From positions 2,195,001 through 2,259,000 of the forward strand of contig NZ_AP025637.1 in the NCBI RefSeq assembly GCF_022846615.1: 64,000 bases of DNA, written 5' to 3'. A program made the translations under genes and the position numbers. Source of the DNA: Roseomonas fluvialis. Lineage in GTDB: Bacteria > Pseudomonadota > Alphaproteobacteria > Acetobacterales > Acetobacteraceae. The notes beneath the pieces are model-generated. The model saw nothing but the letters and a program-made list of their open reading frames with translations. It did no database searches and had not been told where the DNA came from. Positions 9,086-16,978 of this stretch are shown one piece after another; the first letter of the stretch is position 1, and each line of letters starts with the position of its first letter.

Positions 9086-11817
9086 CAGCGCGGCGACTTG
9101 CCGGCAGGCTTCGGCTTGGCCTTGGCGGCCGGCCTGGCCTTGGCGGTAGCGGGCTTGGCCTTCGCCGCCGCGGCGCGCGCTGGCGCCTTGGCCGGGGCGG
9201 CCTTGCGCGGCGCGGCCGTCTTGCCCGGCGCGGCGTCCCCGGATGGCTTGCGCGCGGCGGCCTTGGCCGGCGCCGCCTTGCGCCCGGCCGGCCCGCGCGG
9301 CTTCAGCGCCTTGCCCTTCTCGGCCAGCAGCGCCACCGCATCCTCGAGTGTGATGTCCTCCATCGCGACGTCGCGCGGCAGGTTCGCCACCGTCTTGCCG
9401 TGCTGGGCATAGGGGCCGAAGCGGCCCTTGCGGACCGTGACCGGGTCCTTGTCCTTCGGATGCGGGCCCAGTTCGCGCACCCGTGCCCGCGCATCGGCCA
9501 GCAGCGCCAGCGCGCGGTTCATGCCCACGGCCAGAACGTCGTCGTCCTTGTCGAGCGACTTGAACACCGTGCCCGCCCGGACATAGGGGCCGAAGCGGCC
9601 GAGGCCGGCAGTTATCTCGTCCCCGGTCTCGGGGTCGCGGCCGATGATGCGCGGCAGGGATAGCAGGCCGAGCGCCTGGTCCAGCGTGACGGTATCGGGC
9701 GCCACGCCATTGGGAAGGCTCGTGCGCTTCGGCTTGGTCGGCTTGCCCTTGGCATCGGTGCCAGGCTCGCCGAGCTGGATGTAGAAGCCATAGGGGCCGC
9801 GCTTGAGCGTGACCTTCTCGCCGGTCGCGGGGTCCTCGCCCAGCTCCTGCTCGGCCGGGGCGGCGCCCTCGCCGGTGCCGGAATCGACGCCGAAGGGGCG
9901 CGTGTAACGGCATTCCGGGTAGTTCGAGCAGCCGATGAAGGCACCCGTCCGCCCGAGCCGCAGGCCCAACCGCCCATTGCCGCAGGTGGGGCACACGCGC
10001 GGATCCGTGCCATCCGCCCGTGCGGGGAACATGTGCGGGCCGAGATCCTCGTCCAGCGCATCGATCACATCGCGGATCTTGAGGTCCCGCGTAGCTTCGA
10101 CCGCGGCGGAGAATTCGCTCCAGAAGGCGCGCATCACGGCGCGCCAGTCGGTCTGGCCGGCCGAGATCTCGTCCAGCTTCTCCTCCATCGCCGAGGTGAA
10201 GCCGGTGTCCACGTACTTGTCGAAGAAGCGCACCAGGAAGGTGGTGACCATCCGCCCGAGGTCCTGGGCGATGAAGCGCCGCTTCTCGAGCGTCACGTAT
10301 TTCAGATCCTGCAGCCGCTGCAGGATCGACGCGTAGGTCGAGGGCCGCCCGATGCCGAGCTCTTCCAGCCGCTTGACCAGCGACGCCTCGGAATAGCGCG
10401 GCGGCGGCTGGGTGAAGTGTTGGCTGGCGGTGACGTCGCCCCGCTTCAGCGCATCGCGTTCCGCCATGGGGGGCAGGATGCGCGTGTCGTCGTCCTCGGT
10501 CGGCTCGGCGGTCTTCAAGCCCGCGCGGGCATCGGCGGCGCGGTCGTCCTCGTCCTCGCGGTAGAGCTTCAGGAAGCCGTCGAAGGCCACCACGGAACCC
10601 GTCGCGCGGAAGCGCAGCGCTTTATCCGAGCTGTCGATGTCCACCGCCGTCTGGTCCAGTTCGGCCGAGGACATCTGCGACGCCACGGCGCGCTTCCAGA
10701 CCAGCTCATACAGCCGGGCCTGGGCGCCATCCAGCTCGCGCGCCATCGCTTCGGGCGTGCGCGTCACGTCGGTCGGGCGGATCGCCTCGTGCGCTTCCTG
10801 CGCGTTCTTCTGCTTGGATGTGTATTCGCGCGGCGCGGCGGGCATGTAGGGGGCGCCGAAGGCCTCCTTCACATGGTCGCGGATGGCGGCGATCGCCTCG
10901 CGCGACATCTGCACGCCGTCAGTGCGCATATAGGTGATGTGCCCGGCCTCATACAGCGCCTGGGCCGTGCGCATCGCCTGCTGCGCGCCCATGCCGAGCT
11001 TGCGCGATGCCTCCATCTGCAGCGTGGAGGTCATGAAGGGCGGCGGCGGGTTGCGCCGGGTGCGCTTCTTCTCGACGGACGCGACCGCATAGGTCGCCGC
11101 TTCCGCGCGCGCCTTGGCCGCATTCGCCGTGCCCGCATCATGCAGGTCGAACTGGTCGAGGCGCTTCCCGTCCAGATGCGTCAGCCGCGCGTTGAACGGT
11201 GCGCCGGCGGGGGTGAAGAACTTCGCCTCCAGCGTCCAGTATTCGCGCGGCTTGAAGGCCTCGATCTCGGCCTCGCGCTCGCACAGCAGGCGCAGCGCGA
11301 CCGACTGCACCCGGCCCGCGGAGCGCGACCCCGGCAGCTTGCGCCACAGCAGGGGGCTGAGCGTATAGCCCACCAGGTAGTCCAGCGCGCGCCGCGCCAG
11401 ATACGCATCGATCAGCGGGATATCGAGGTCGCGCGGATGCGCCACCGCATACTGCACCGCGCGCTTGGTGATCTCGTTGAAGGTGATGCGCTGGACATCC
11501 TTGCCCTTCAGAGCACCGCGCTGGCCCAGCATGTCCTTCACGTGCCAGGAAATGGCCTCGCCCTCGCGATCCGGGTCGGTGGCGAGCCACAGCCGCTTCG
11601 CCCCCTTCAGCGCGGTCGCGATCTTGGCGACCTGCGCCTCGCCGCGCCCATCCTTGCCCCAGACCATGGCGAAGTCCTGGTCGGGCAGGACCGCGCCGTC
11701 TTTCTCCTCGAGGTCGCGGACATGGCCGAAGGAGGCAAGCACGGTGAAGTCACGCCCGAGATACTTCTCGATCGTCTTGGCCTTGGCCGGCGATTCCACC
11801 ACGACGACGTCGGTCAT
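9085..11817 (-). CDS. topA: DNA topoisomerase I (type IA)
   Basis: A 910-residue protein. It has the N-terminal TOPRIM domain (VVVVESPAKAKTIEKYLG and ATDPDREGEAISWH), followed by the gate domains with catalytic tyrosine Y296 in HITYMRTDG. The C-terminal part has one four-Cys zinc ribbon (CPTCGNGRLGLRLG...CSNYPEC) and several degenerate topoisomerase C-terminal repeats (KRGPYGFYIQLG, GLGRFGPYVRAG, RKGRFGPYAQHG). The final ~80 residues are a Lys/Ala/Pro-rich tail as in other alphaproteobacterial TopA. It relaxes negative supercoils via a 5'-phosphotyrosine intermediate. It sits between dprA and rnr, and its stop overlaps the rnr start. Confidence 0.97.
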   Translation of the reverse strand: MTDVVVVESPAKAKTIEKYLGRDFTVLASFGHVRDLEEKDGAVLPDQDFAMVWGKDGRGEAQVAKIATALKGAKRLWLATDPDREGEAISWHVKDMLGQRGALKGKDVQRITFNEITKRAVQYAVAHPRDLDIPLIDAYLARRALDYLVGYTLSPLLWRKLPGSRSAGRVQSVALRLLCEREAEIEAFKPREYWTLEAKFFTPAGAPFNARLTHLDGKRLDQFDLHDAGTANAAKARAEAATYAVASVEKKRTRRNPPPPFMTSTLQMEASRKLGMGAQQAMRTAQALYEAGHITYMRTDGVQMSREAIAAIRDHVKEAFGAPYMPAAPREYTSKQKNAQEAHEAIRPTDVTRTPEAMARELDGAQARLYELVWKRAVASQMSSAELDQTAVDIDSSDKALRFRATGSVVAFDGFLKLYREDEDDRAADARAGLKTAEPTEDDDTRILPPMAERDALKRGDVTASQHFTQPPPRYSEASLVKRLEELGIGRPSTYASILQRLQDLKYVTLEKRRFIAQDLGRMVTTFLVRFFDKYVDTGFTSAMEEKLDEISAGQTDWRAVMRAFWSEFSAAVEATRDLKIRDVIDALDEDLGPHMFPARADGTDPRVCPTCGNGRLGLRLGRTGAFIGCSNYPECRYTRPFGVDSGTGEGAAPAEQELGEDPATGEKVTLKRGPYGFYIQLGEPGTDAKGKPTKPKRTSLPNGVAPDTVTLDQALGLLSLPRIIGRDPETGDEITAGLGRFGPYVRAGTVFKSLDKDDDVLAVGMNRALALLADARARVRELGPHPKDKDPVTVRKGRFGPYAQHGKTVANLPRDVAMEDITLEDAVALLAEKGKALKPRGPAGRKAAPAKAAARKPSGDAAPGKTAAPRKAAPAKAPARAAAAKAKPATAKARPAAKAKPKPAGKSPR

Positions 11818-11829
11818 ATTGATCCAGGG

Positions 11830-12924
11830 TCACCCGTTCGTGCTGCGCATGACGCGGTGGCCGGGCAGAAGTTCCACTCGGCCCTCCAGCTCCAGGTCGG
11901 TCAGCACGGCCTGGAGTTCGGGAGCCGTCAGGTGGCAGCGTCGCAGCACCTCGTCAACCGATACCGGTGACATTCCAATCAATTCAAGTACTTCGCTCGA
12001 CCCTTCCGGGGGCGGGCCGAGGGCGTCGGACGGGTCCTCGGCGGTTTCGGCGATCCGGCCAGGGTCGAACAGAGGCCCGGCGCTGGGCTGTTCGGGCAGG
12101 TGATCGAGCACATCCTGCGACGTCTCGGTCAGGTGTGCGCCCTGGCGGATCAGGTCGTTCGACCCCCGGCAGCGCGGGTCGAGCGGCGAGCCAGGCACGG
12201 CGAAGATCTCTCGCCCCTGTTCCAGCGCCAGGCGCGCCGTGATCAGCGTGCCGGATCGGTGCGCGGCCTCCACCACCACCACGCCCAGCGACAGCCCGGC
12301 GACGATCCGGTTGCGCTTGGGAAAATGCCGGTTGGTCGGCGCGGTGCCGAGCGGCGCTTCCGCGACCACGGCGCCACGTGCCGCGATCCGCGCGATCAGC
12401 GCGGCGTTCTCGGGCGGATAGGCGATGTCGATCCCGCCCGGCAGGACACCGATGGTCCCGCCCGTGCGCAGCGCGCCCTCATGCGCTGCCGTGTCGATGC
12501 CGCGCGCGAGGCCCGAGACGATGGTCAGCCCCTTGGCGGCGAGGCTGTCCGCGAGGTCCGCCGCCACCCGCAGCCCGGCGGCCGAGGCATTGCGCGCGCC
12601 GACGATGGCGACGGCGGGAGCGGCGAGCAGCGCGGCATCACCCAGCACCGCGAGCACCGGCGGCGCATCCGGCAGCAGTGCCAGCAGCGGCGGATACAGC
12701 GGGTCATCGAGGTACACAAATCGTCCGCCGAGCTTCGCCAGCGCCGCAGCCTCACGCTTCGCCTCGGCGATCGGCGGCGGGACGTAAGGCGTGGTGCGGC
12801 CCGCCGAGAGCGCGGGCAGGGCGGCCAACGCGGCGTCGCCGTCCCGGTGGCGCGCGACGAGCTTGCGGAAGGTGAGGGGCCCAATGCCGTCGGTGCGGGC
12901 GAGGCGCAGCAGGGAGAGGGTCAT
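11830..12924 (-). CDS. dprA: DNA processing protein DprA (Smf)
   Basis: A 364-residue protein when started at ATG 12922-12924. It has an N-terminal helical segment (LLRLARTDGIGPLTFRKLV), then a Rossmann-like DprA core containing VAIVGARNAS, IVSGLARGIDTAAHEGAL, GGIDIAYPPEN, FPKRNRIVAGLS and GTLITARLALEQGREIFAVPG, and a C-terminal DML1-like winged helix (SVDEVLRRCHLTAPELQAVL). DprA binds incoming single-stranded DNA and loads RecA during natural transformation. It ends 12 bases before topA. The longer upstream reading (to 13113) is Arg-rich and non-conserved and was not used. Confidence 0.92.
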   Translation of the reverse strand: MTLSLLRLARTDGIGPLTFRKLVARHRDGDAALAALPALSAGRTTPYVPPPIAEAKREAAALAKLGGRFVYLDDPLYPPLLALLPDAPPVLAVLGDAALLAAPAVAIVGARNASAAGLRVAADLADSLAAKGLTIVSGLARGIDTAAHEGALRTGGTIGVLPGGIDIAYPPENAALIARIAARGAVVAEAPLGTAPTNRHFPKRNRIVAGLSLGVVVVEAAHRSGTLITARLALEQGREIFAVPGSPLDPRCRGSNDLIRQGAHLTETSQDVLDHLPEQPSAGPLFDPGRIAETAEDPSDALGPPPEGSSEVLELIGMSPVSVDEVLRRCHLTAPELQAVLTDLELEGRVELLPGHRVMRSTNG

Positions 12925-13731
12925 GTCGCGGTATGCGCCCGTGACGCGCGCCGCACCTTCGCCAGGCGCCCGTCGATGCTGCCGCGGGCGCCACCCGTGG
13001 GCGGACGCCGATCCCCGGGGCCGACGGAATCGTAGGTGTTGGCTTGGGGCCTGGAGATCATCGCGACAATTTATATGAGATAATTCAATCAGAAGGCGAG
13101 ATCGTCCTGTCACGGATTTCCCTCGCGGAGCGGCATCGCCGTTTGGCGATATGCTCGACGGCTGATCCGCCGCTCAGGACGGTTCGGTGAAACGATGCCG
13201 CCTGCCGCTGTCGTCGGTGAGGCTGGGCGTGCTCGCTTCCCCCGAAGCTCGTCGAGGGTGTTTGTCTCCTGTCGTCGCTTTCTTTGTTCTGATTGCACCG
13301 GTTCTTTCGCTCTACGCGATCATCGCAAGATGCATTGCCCGGAAACATTGGGCGAAGCTCAGGGGGCGAGGTTTGTTCAACGAATTCTACGCAAGCTATG
13401 GAACATACGGGATAGTCCATAATCGTTACCAGTCGGGCGCTTCGTTCCTGAATCATCTGACCGGCAAGCCGGATCGGTCCACGACGGAACGGGACAGCAT
13501 GCCTTGGACGAAGTACGGATCATCAAGGCTGGCCAAGACGATCTGGGAGATCTCCGCGGCTTTTTGACTGTGCTCGCCTTCGCAGGGTGGTTCGCAGTCC
13601 TGATCCTTGATGTCACCTCGCGATGACGTAACCGCATGCCCCGCTGCGCCAGTGGCGCTTCCGCGCCCCCCCCCCCGGGTGCATCGCTCCGATCCTGGGC
13701 TACGCTGCCCAGGACTGCTCGGAGGAACGGC
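12925..13731. other. Intergenic stretch of lower GC, no supported gene
   Basis: About 800 bases separate dprA from the TPR gene. The stretch from about 13070 to 13600 has visibly more A/T than the flanks (for example AATTTATATGAGATAATTC near 13068-13087, a possible dprA promoter on the minus strand). Short overlapping ORFs exist on both strands, but none has a convincing start, codon pattern or recognisable family. It may hold decayed genes. An 11-base C run occurs at 13666-13676. Confidence 0.5.
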
Positions 13732-15027
13732 ATGCTCACCGACCGCTACGACCTGCCCGTCTCCACCGCCTCCAGCGCCGCGCGCGACGCCTACGTCCGC
13801 GGCCTCGACCGCTTGCTGATGCTGCATGACGGCGTGCTCGACGCCTTCGACGCGGCGGTGGCCGCCGACCCCGGCTTCGCGCTGGCGCATGCTGCCCGCG
13901 CCCAGGTGCTGCTGATGTTCGCCGACGCGCCGGGTGCCCGTGCGGCGCTCGACCAGGCCGAAGCCCTGCTGCCAGGTGCGACGGCGCGCGAGGCGAGCCA
14001 GGTCCGCTTCTTCCGCACCATGATGACCGAGCCGGTCGCCACGACGATCGCCGCGCTCGAAGCCCACCTGTCGCAATGGCCGCGCGATGCGATCGTGCTG
14101 AACACCACGGCCAATCCGAACGGGCTGCATGGGTCGTCGGGCGAGCGCGGGCAGAAGGCGCGCCTGGCCGCGCTGATGACGACACTCGCACCGCATTACG
14201 GCGATGACTGGTGGTTCGGCTCCAGCTACGCCATGGCGCTGAACGAGGACGGTCAGCGCGACGCCGCGCGGCCCCTCATCGCGCGGTCCTACGCACAGCA
14301 GCCGGCCAGCGGCTGGATCGCCCATTCCCAGGCGCATCTGTTCTACGAGGATGGCGAACCAGGTGCGGCCCGCGCCTTCCTGGCGGAGTGGCTCAAGACC
14401 TACCCGCGCGGCGGCATCCTGCATGGCCACCTGCACTGGCACCAAGCGCTGAGTGCGCTGGCCGAGGGCGACCTGGCGGAGGCGGCGCGGCTGTATCGCG
14501 CGGCCTTCTCGCTGGCCGGGCACAGCGGGTTGCCGCGGCAGAAGCTGCAGGATGCGGTGTCCTTCCTCTGGCGCATGGAACTGGCCGGCGCGCCGCGGGA
14601 TTATGCCGCCTGGCGCGAGATGCATGATTTCGCGGTCAGTCACTTCCCACGCGCCGGCGCGTCCTTCCCTGATTTGCATGTCGTGCTGGCGCAGAGTGTG
14701 GCCGGCGACGGCGAAGGGCTCGAGGCGCGAATCCGGCAGATGGAGGAATTGGCGCGGGCCGGGCGCTATCCCTCGGGGTCGGTGATCCCGGCCGCGTCAC
14801 GCGGCTTCACAGCCTTCGCGCGCGGCGATTTCGACGCGGCGATCGAGGCGCTGGAACCGCTGCTGGCCGAGAGCGAACGTATCGGCGGCAGCCGGGCGCA
14901 GACGGATTTGGTGGAGTTCACGCTGCTGAGGGCGTGTGTGGCGGCGGGGCGGGTGGAGGACTTGCGTCGGGTATTGGGAGTGCGGCGGCCGGGGCCGGGG
15001 GGGATTCCGGTGGCGGGGGTGCATTGA
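13732..15027 (+). CDS. TTC38-like tetratricopeptide-repeat protein
   Basis: A 431-residue, almost wholly helical protein made of degenerate TPR-like pairs: RDAYVRGLDRLLMLHDGVLDAF, AVAADPGFALAHAARAQVLL and SALAEGDLAEAARLYRAAF. The layout resembles the tetratricopeptide repeat protein 38 family, common in bacteria and of unknown function. No signal peptide or catalytic motif is seen, so a cytoplasmic scaffold role is most that can be said. ATG 13732 has a strong ribosome site GGAGGAA at 13721-13727. It lies in the insertion between dprA and plsY, and a GC-rich hairpin follows the stop. Confidence 0.82.
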   Translation: MLTDRYDLPVSTASSAARDAYVRGLDRLLMLHDGVLDAFDAAVAADPGFALAHAARAQVLLMFADAPGARAALDQAEALLPGATAREASQVRFFRTMMTEPVATTIAALEAHLSQWPRDAIVLNTTANPNGLHGSSGERGQKARLAALMTTLAPHYGDDWWFGSSYAMALNEDGQRDAARPLIARSYAQQPASGWIAHSQAHLFYEDGEPGAARAFLAEWLKTYPRGGILHGHLHWHQALSALAEGDLAEAARLYRAAFSLAGHSGLPRQKLQDAVSFLWRMELAGAPRDYAAWREMHDFAVSHFPRAGASFPDLHVVLAQSVAGDGEGLEARIRQMEELARAGRYPSGSVIPAASRGFTAFARGDFDAAIEALEPLLAESERIGGSRAQTDLVEFTLLRACVAAGRVEDLRRVLGVRRPGPGGIPVAGVH

Positions 15028-15041
15028 GCGGAGGAGGTTAT

Positions 15042-15056
15042 GGGGGCGCTGCCCCC
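15042..15056. terminator. GC hairpin GGGGGC-GCT-GCCCCC downstream of the TPR gene
   Basis: Perfect 6-bp arms with a GCT loop begin 14 bases after the TPR stop. It has no U-tract. The same GGGGCGCTGCCCC core recurs at 45174-45190 after another gene, suggesting a dispersed repetitive extragenic element that may also act as a transcription stop or mRNA 3'-end stabiliser. Confidence 0.5.
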
Positions 15057-15120
15057 AGACCCCCGCCGGGAACTGGGTCCGCCGCTTGGCGAGTCGCGCC
15101 GACGGCAGGCAGGCTTCAAA

Positions 15121-15816
15121 TCACGCACGCGATGGCAGCGGCGGCTCCCCGCGCAGCGGCGCCACGGCCTGACGCGTCAACGTTTCCAGCACCGTGAGCA
15201 TGAGGGACGGAACCTCCCGTCGCTCCACCAGCAGCGCGAAGGCATCGCCGCGCGTCCAGGCCTCGGACGGGACCGTGGAGGACCGCTGCCACCGTGTCGC
15301 ATAGTTGACCACAATCAGCGATCGGCCCTGCCGAGGCGACGACGCGGGGCCCATCGCGTCGCGAATACTGATGGTGGGCCAGATGTTCAGATCCTGGGCC
15401 TGTTCCGCTGGCGGCCGCTGGTTCCAGGCCAGGCGTTCCTCCTGGCTCCATATGCGCGGGAACGGCGTTCGCACGAGACGACCGGATGGATCGACCGAAG
15501 CTGGGCTCGGCGGGCCGATCGCCTCGCGCGCCACCTCGTTGCAACGCAGTAGCGCGGCCGTCCCGAAGCTCGGCGGAACGAGGCTGTCCGGTCCGGTCTG
15601 TTGGCCGGTGGTGGCGTCGGACGCTTGGCTCCAGACGCGTTCAAAGACCTCGACGACGGGATAAATGCGGATGGCACGCACGTCCCGCAGCATCGCGACT
15701 GAGGGCTCCGACCGAACCCAGATCGGCGGGAGCGAGGACGGAACAGCATACTCGGCACACCCGGGGCCGACGGCTACGGCAAGGCCAAGCCCACCGAGAA
15801 GTTGACGGCGTCGCAT
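15121..15816 (-). CDS. Hypothetical secreted protein (possible lipoprotein)
   Basis: A 231-residue protein of unrecognised family. The N-terminus MRRRQLLGGLGLAVAVGPGC has an arginine-rich start resembling a Tat motif, a hydrophobic core and a lipobox-like GPGC, so export and possibly lipidation are likely. The remainder is soluble in character, with several Trp/Pro-rich stretches (PPIWVRSEPS, TPFPRIWSQEERLAWNQRPP). No function can be inferred. It is convergent with the TPR gene and isolated in the dprA-plsY insertion. A GGGGAG ribosome-site-like stretch precedes ATG 15816. Confidence 0.65.
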   Translation of the reverse strand: MRRRQLLGGLGLAVAVGPGCAEYAVPSSLPPIWVRSEPSVAMLRDVRAIRIYPVVEVFERVWSQASDATTGQQTGPDSLVPPSFGTAALLRCNEVAREAIGPPSPASVDPSGRLVRTPFPRIWSQEERLAWNQRPPAEQAQDLNIWPTISIRDAMGPASSPRQGRSLIVVNYATRWQRSSTVPSEAWTRGDAFALLVERREVPSLMLTVLETLTRQAVAPLRGEPPLPSRA

Positions 15817-15947
15817 CGCTACAAGTCGCTCCCCGGTTTCAGTGTTACGATGCGCAGAGCGCGCGGTTCCGCCCAGGCGCGCCTCGGACCGCCGCGATCA
15901 TCTCTCGCCCGACCGCCGCCCCGCAACGATCTCGCGCAGCTTTTTCC

Positions 15948-15977
15948 TTGTCACCGAACCATGTTCTTACTATGTTC
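15948..15977 (+). promoter_or_regulatory. Predicted SOS promoter: TTGTCA-N17-TATGTT overlapped by a LexA box
   Basis: A consensus-like -35 (TTGTCA, 15948-15953), 17-base spacer and -10 (TATGTT, 15971-15976) read rightward. GTTC-TTACTAT-GTTC at 15963-15977 is an exact GTTC-N7-GTTC, the LexA operator of Alphaproteobacteria, and covers the -10. No convincing ORF follows on the plus strand before plsY, which is antisense. The divergent gene at 15816 starts about 150 bases to the left. Confidence 0.6.
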
Positions 15978-16215
15978 TCATCCGCTCTTTGAAGCCGTCC
16001 ATCCGCCCGATCATCACCCGCAAGGGGTGCGAACAGACGTGTCCAAAGCTTGCTTCCGCAATGTTTCTGTTACGGGGCAGAGGGGCTGCAAGGATGAGAC
16101 CGCTACGTCTCAGCGTCGCGATGGTCCGTGCCCGCGTTCACGGAGAGTGTCCGCCAGACCAAGCGCACGCGCATCTCGACCGCCGCGAAAACCATCCCGC
16201 GCCGCTGCCCGCCAA

Positions 16216-16374
16216 TTTGTCCGAAAACGCGATGCGGCTCACTTCGCCGCAGCGCTTCGCAGACCACCGCCGGCTCAACCCGATCCTGTTGTCCGAAAAC
16301 GTACAAAGCTGCCGGCTGCCCTCGGTCAGCAGAAAACCCCCTGCCACCCGCGGCCAGCCATTTGTCCGAAACCG
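16216..16374. repeat. Three direct repeats of TTGTCCGAAAMCG at 72-73-base spacing
   Basis: TTTGTCCGAAAACG at 16216-16229, TTGTCCGAAAACG at 16289-16301 and TTTGTCCGAAACCG at 16361-16374. The intervals between copies are not similar to one another, so this is a regularly spaced motif rather than a 72-bp tandem duplication. It lies immediately 3' of plsY. The meaning is unknown; see findings. Confidence 0.6.
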
Positions 16375-16378
16375 CACC

Positions 16379-16978
16379 CTACCGCTTCTCCCCGATCCGC
16401 GGCTCCGTTCCGGCCAGCAACCGCCGGATATTCCCCTCATGCCGCCAGACCACCAGCACTGCCACCAGCAGCGCCATCAGCGCATGCTCGGCATCCGAGA
16501 ACACCAGCGCCAGCAGCGGCGACGCCGCCATCGGCACCAGCGTCGCCACCGAGGAAATCCGCACCACCTTCGCCGTCACCAGCCACAACGCCACGCAGCA
16601 CAGCGCCACCGGCCACATCGCCGCAGCGCATACCCCCAGCGCCGTCGCCCCGCCTTTCCCGCCGCGAAACCCCAGCCACACCGGCAGCGTATGCCCCAGC
16701 ACCGCCGCCGTGCCCGCGACCAGATCCTGCTCCGGCGCCACCCAGCGCAGCAGCAGCACCGCCACCACGCCTTTCAGCGCATCCAGCAGCAGGGTCGCCA
16801 CCGCCAGGCCCTTGCGCCCGGTCCGCAGCACATTCGTCGCGCCGATATTCCCCGACCCGATCGCCCGGATATCCCCCAGCCCCGCCCAGCGCGTCAGCAA
16901 AAGCCCAAAGGGGATCGACCCGATCAGGTAGGCGCCGACCAGCGCCACCAGGAACCCCATCGACGGGTCGGTGATCAT
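16379..16978 (-). CDS. plsY: Glycerol-3-phosphate acyltransferase PlsY
   Basis: A 199-residue inner-membrane enzyme transferring acyl groups from acyl-phosphate to glycerol-3-phosphate, the first step of phospholipid synthesis. Family motifs are present: YLIGSIPFGLLLTR near the N-terminus, GSGNIGATNVLRTG, and FRGGKGGATALG (the loops that hold glycerol-phosphate and acyl-phosphate). Five or so hydrophobic helices are apparent. The start overlaps the end of the dihydroorotase-like gene by four bases (ATGA), so the two are probably co-translated. The plsY-dprA-topA order is shared with related genomes but is interrupted here on the downstream side. Confidence 0.95.
   Translation of the reverse strand: MITDPSMGFLVALVGAYLIGSIPFGLLLTRWAGLGDIRAIGSGNIGATNVLRTGRKGLAVATLLLDALKGVVAVLLLRWVAPEQDLVAGTAAVLGHTLPVWLGFRGGKGGATALGVCAAAMWPVALCCVALWLVTAKVVRISSVATLVPMAASPLLALVFSDAEHALMALLVAVLVVWRHEGNIRRLLAGTEPRIGEKR

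Noticed and set aside
9086..9994. N-terminal extension of the rnr frame into topA
   Set aside because: It overlaps the whole topA C-terminus; the TGATG overlap at 9083-9087 gives a natural start.
10033..11970. 645-codon antisense ORF over topA
   Set aside because: GC-rich shadow frame; topA motifs are complete.
13085..13456. Minus-strand ORF upstream of dprA
   Set aside because: Arg/Ser-rich with no conserved look; probably chance.
13187..13567. 126-residue plus-strand ORF with one hydrophobic stretch in the dprA-TPR gap
   Set aside because: No ribosome site, mixed composition and no recognisable family; overlapping ORFs on the other strand are equally plausible.
13453..13620. Protein-like stretches in two frames (EISQIVLASLDDPYF on minus, LDEVRIIKAGQ on plus)
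   Set aside because: Neither has a plausible start codon in range; could be gene remnants but not callable.
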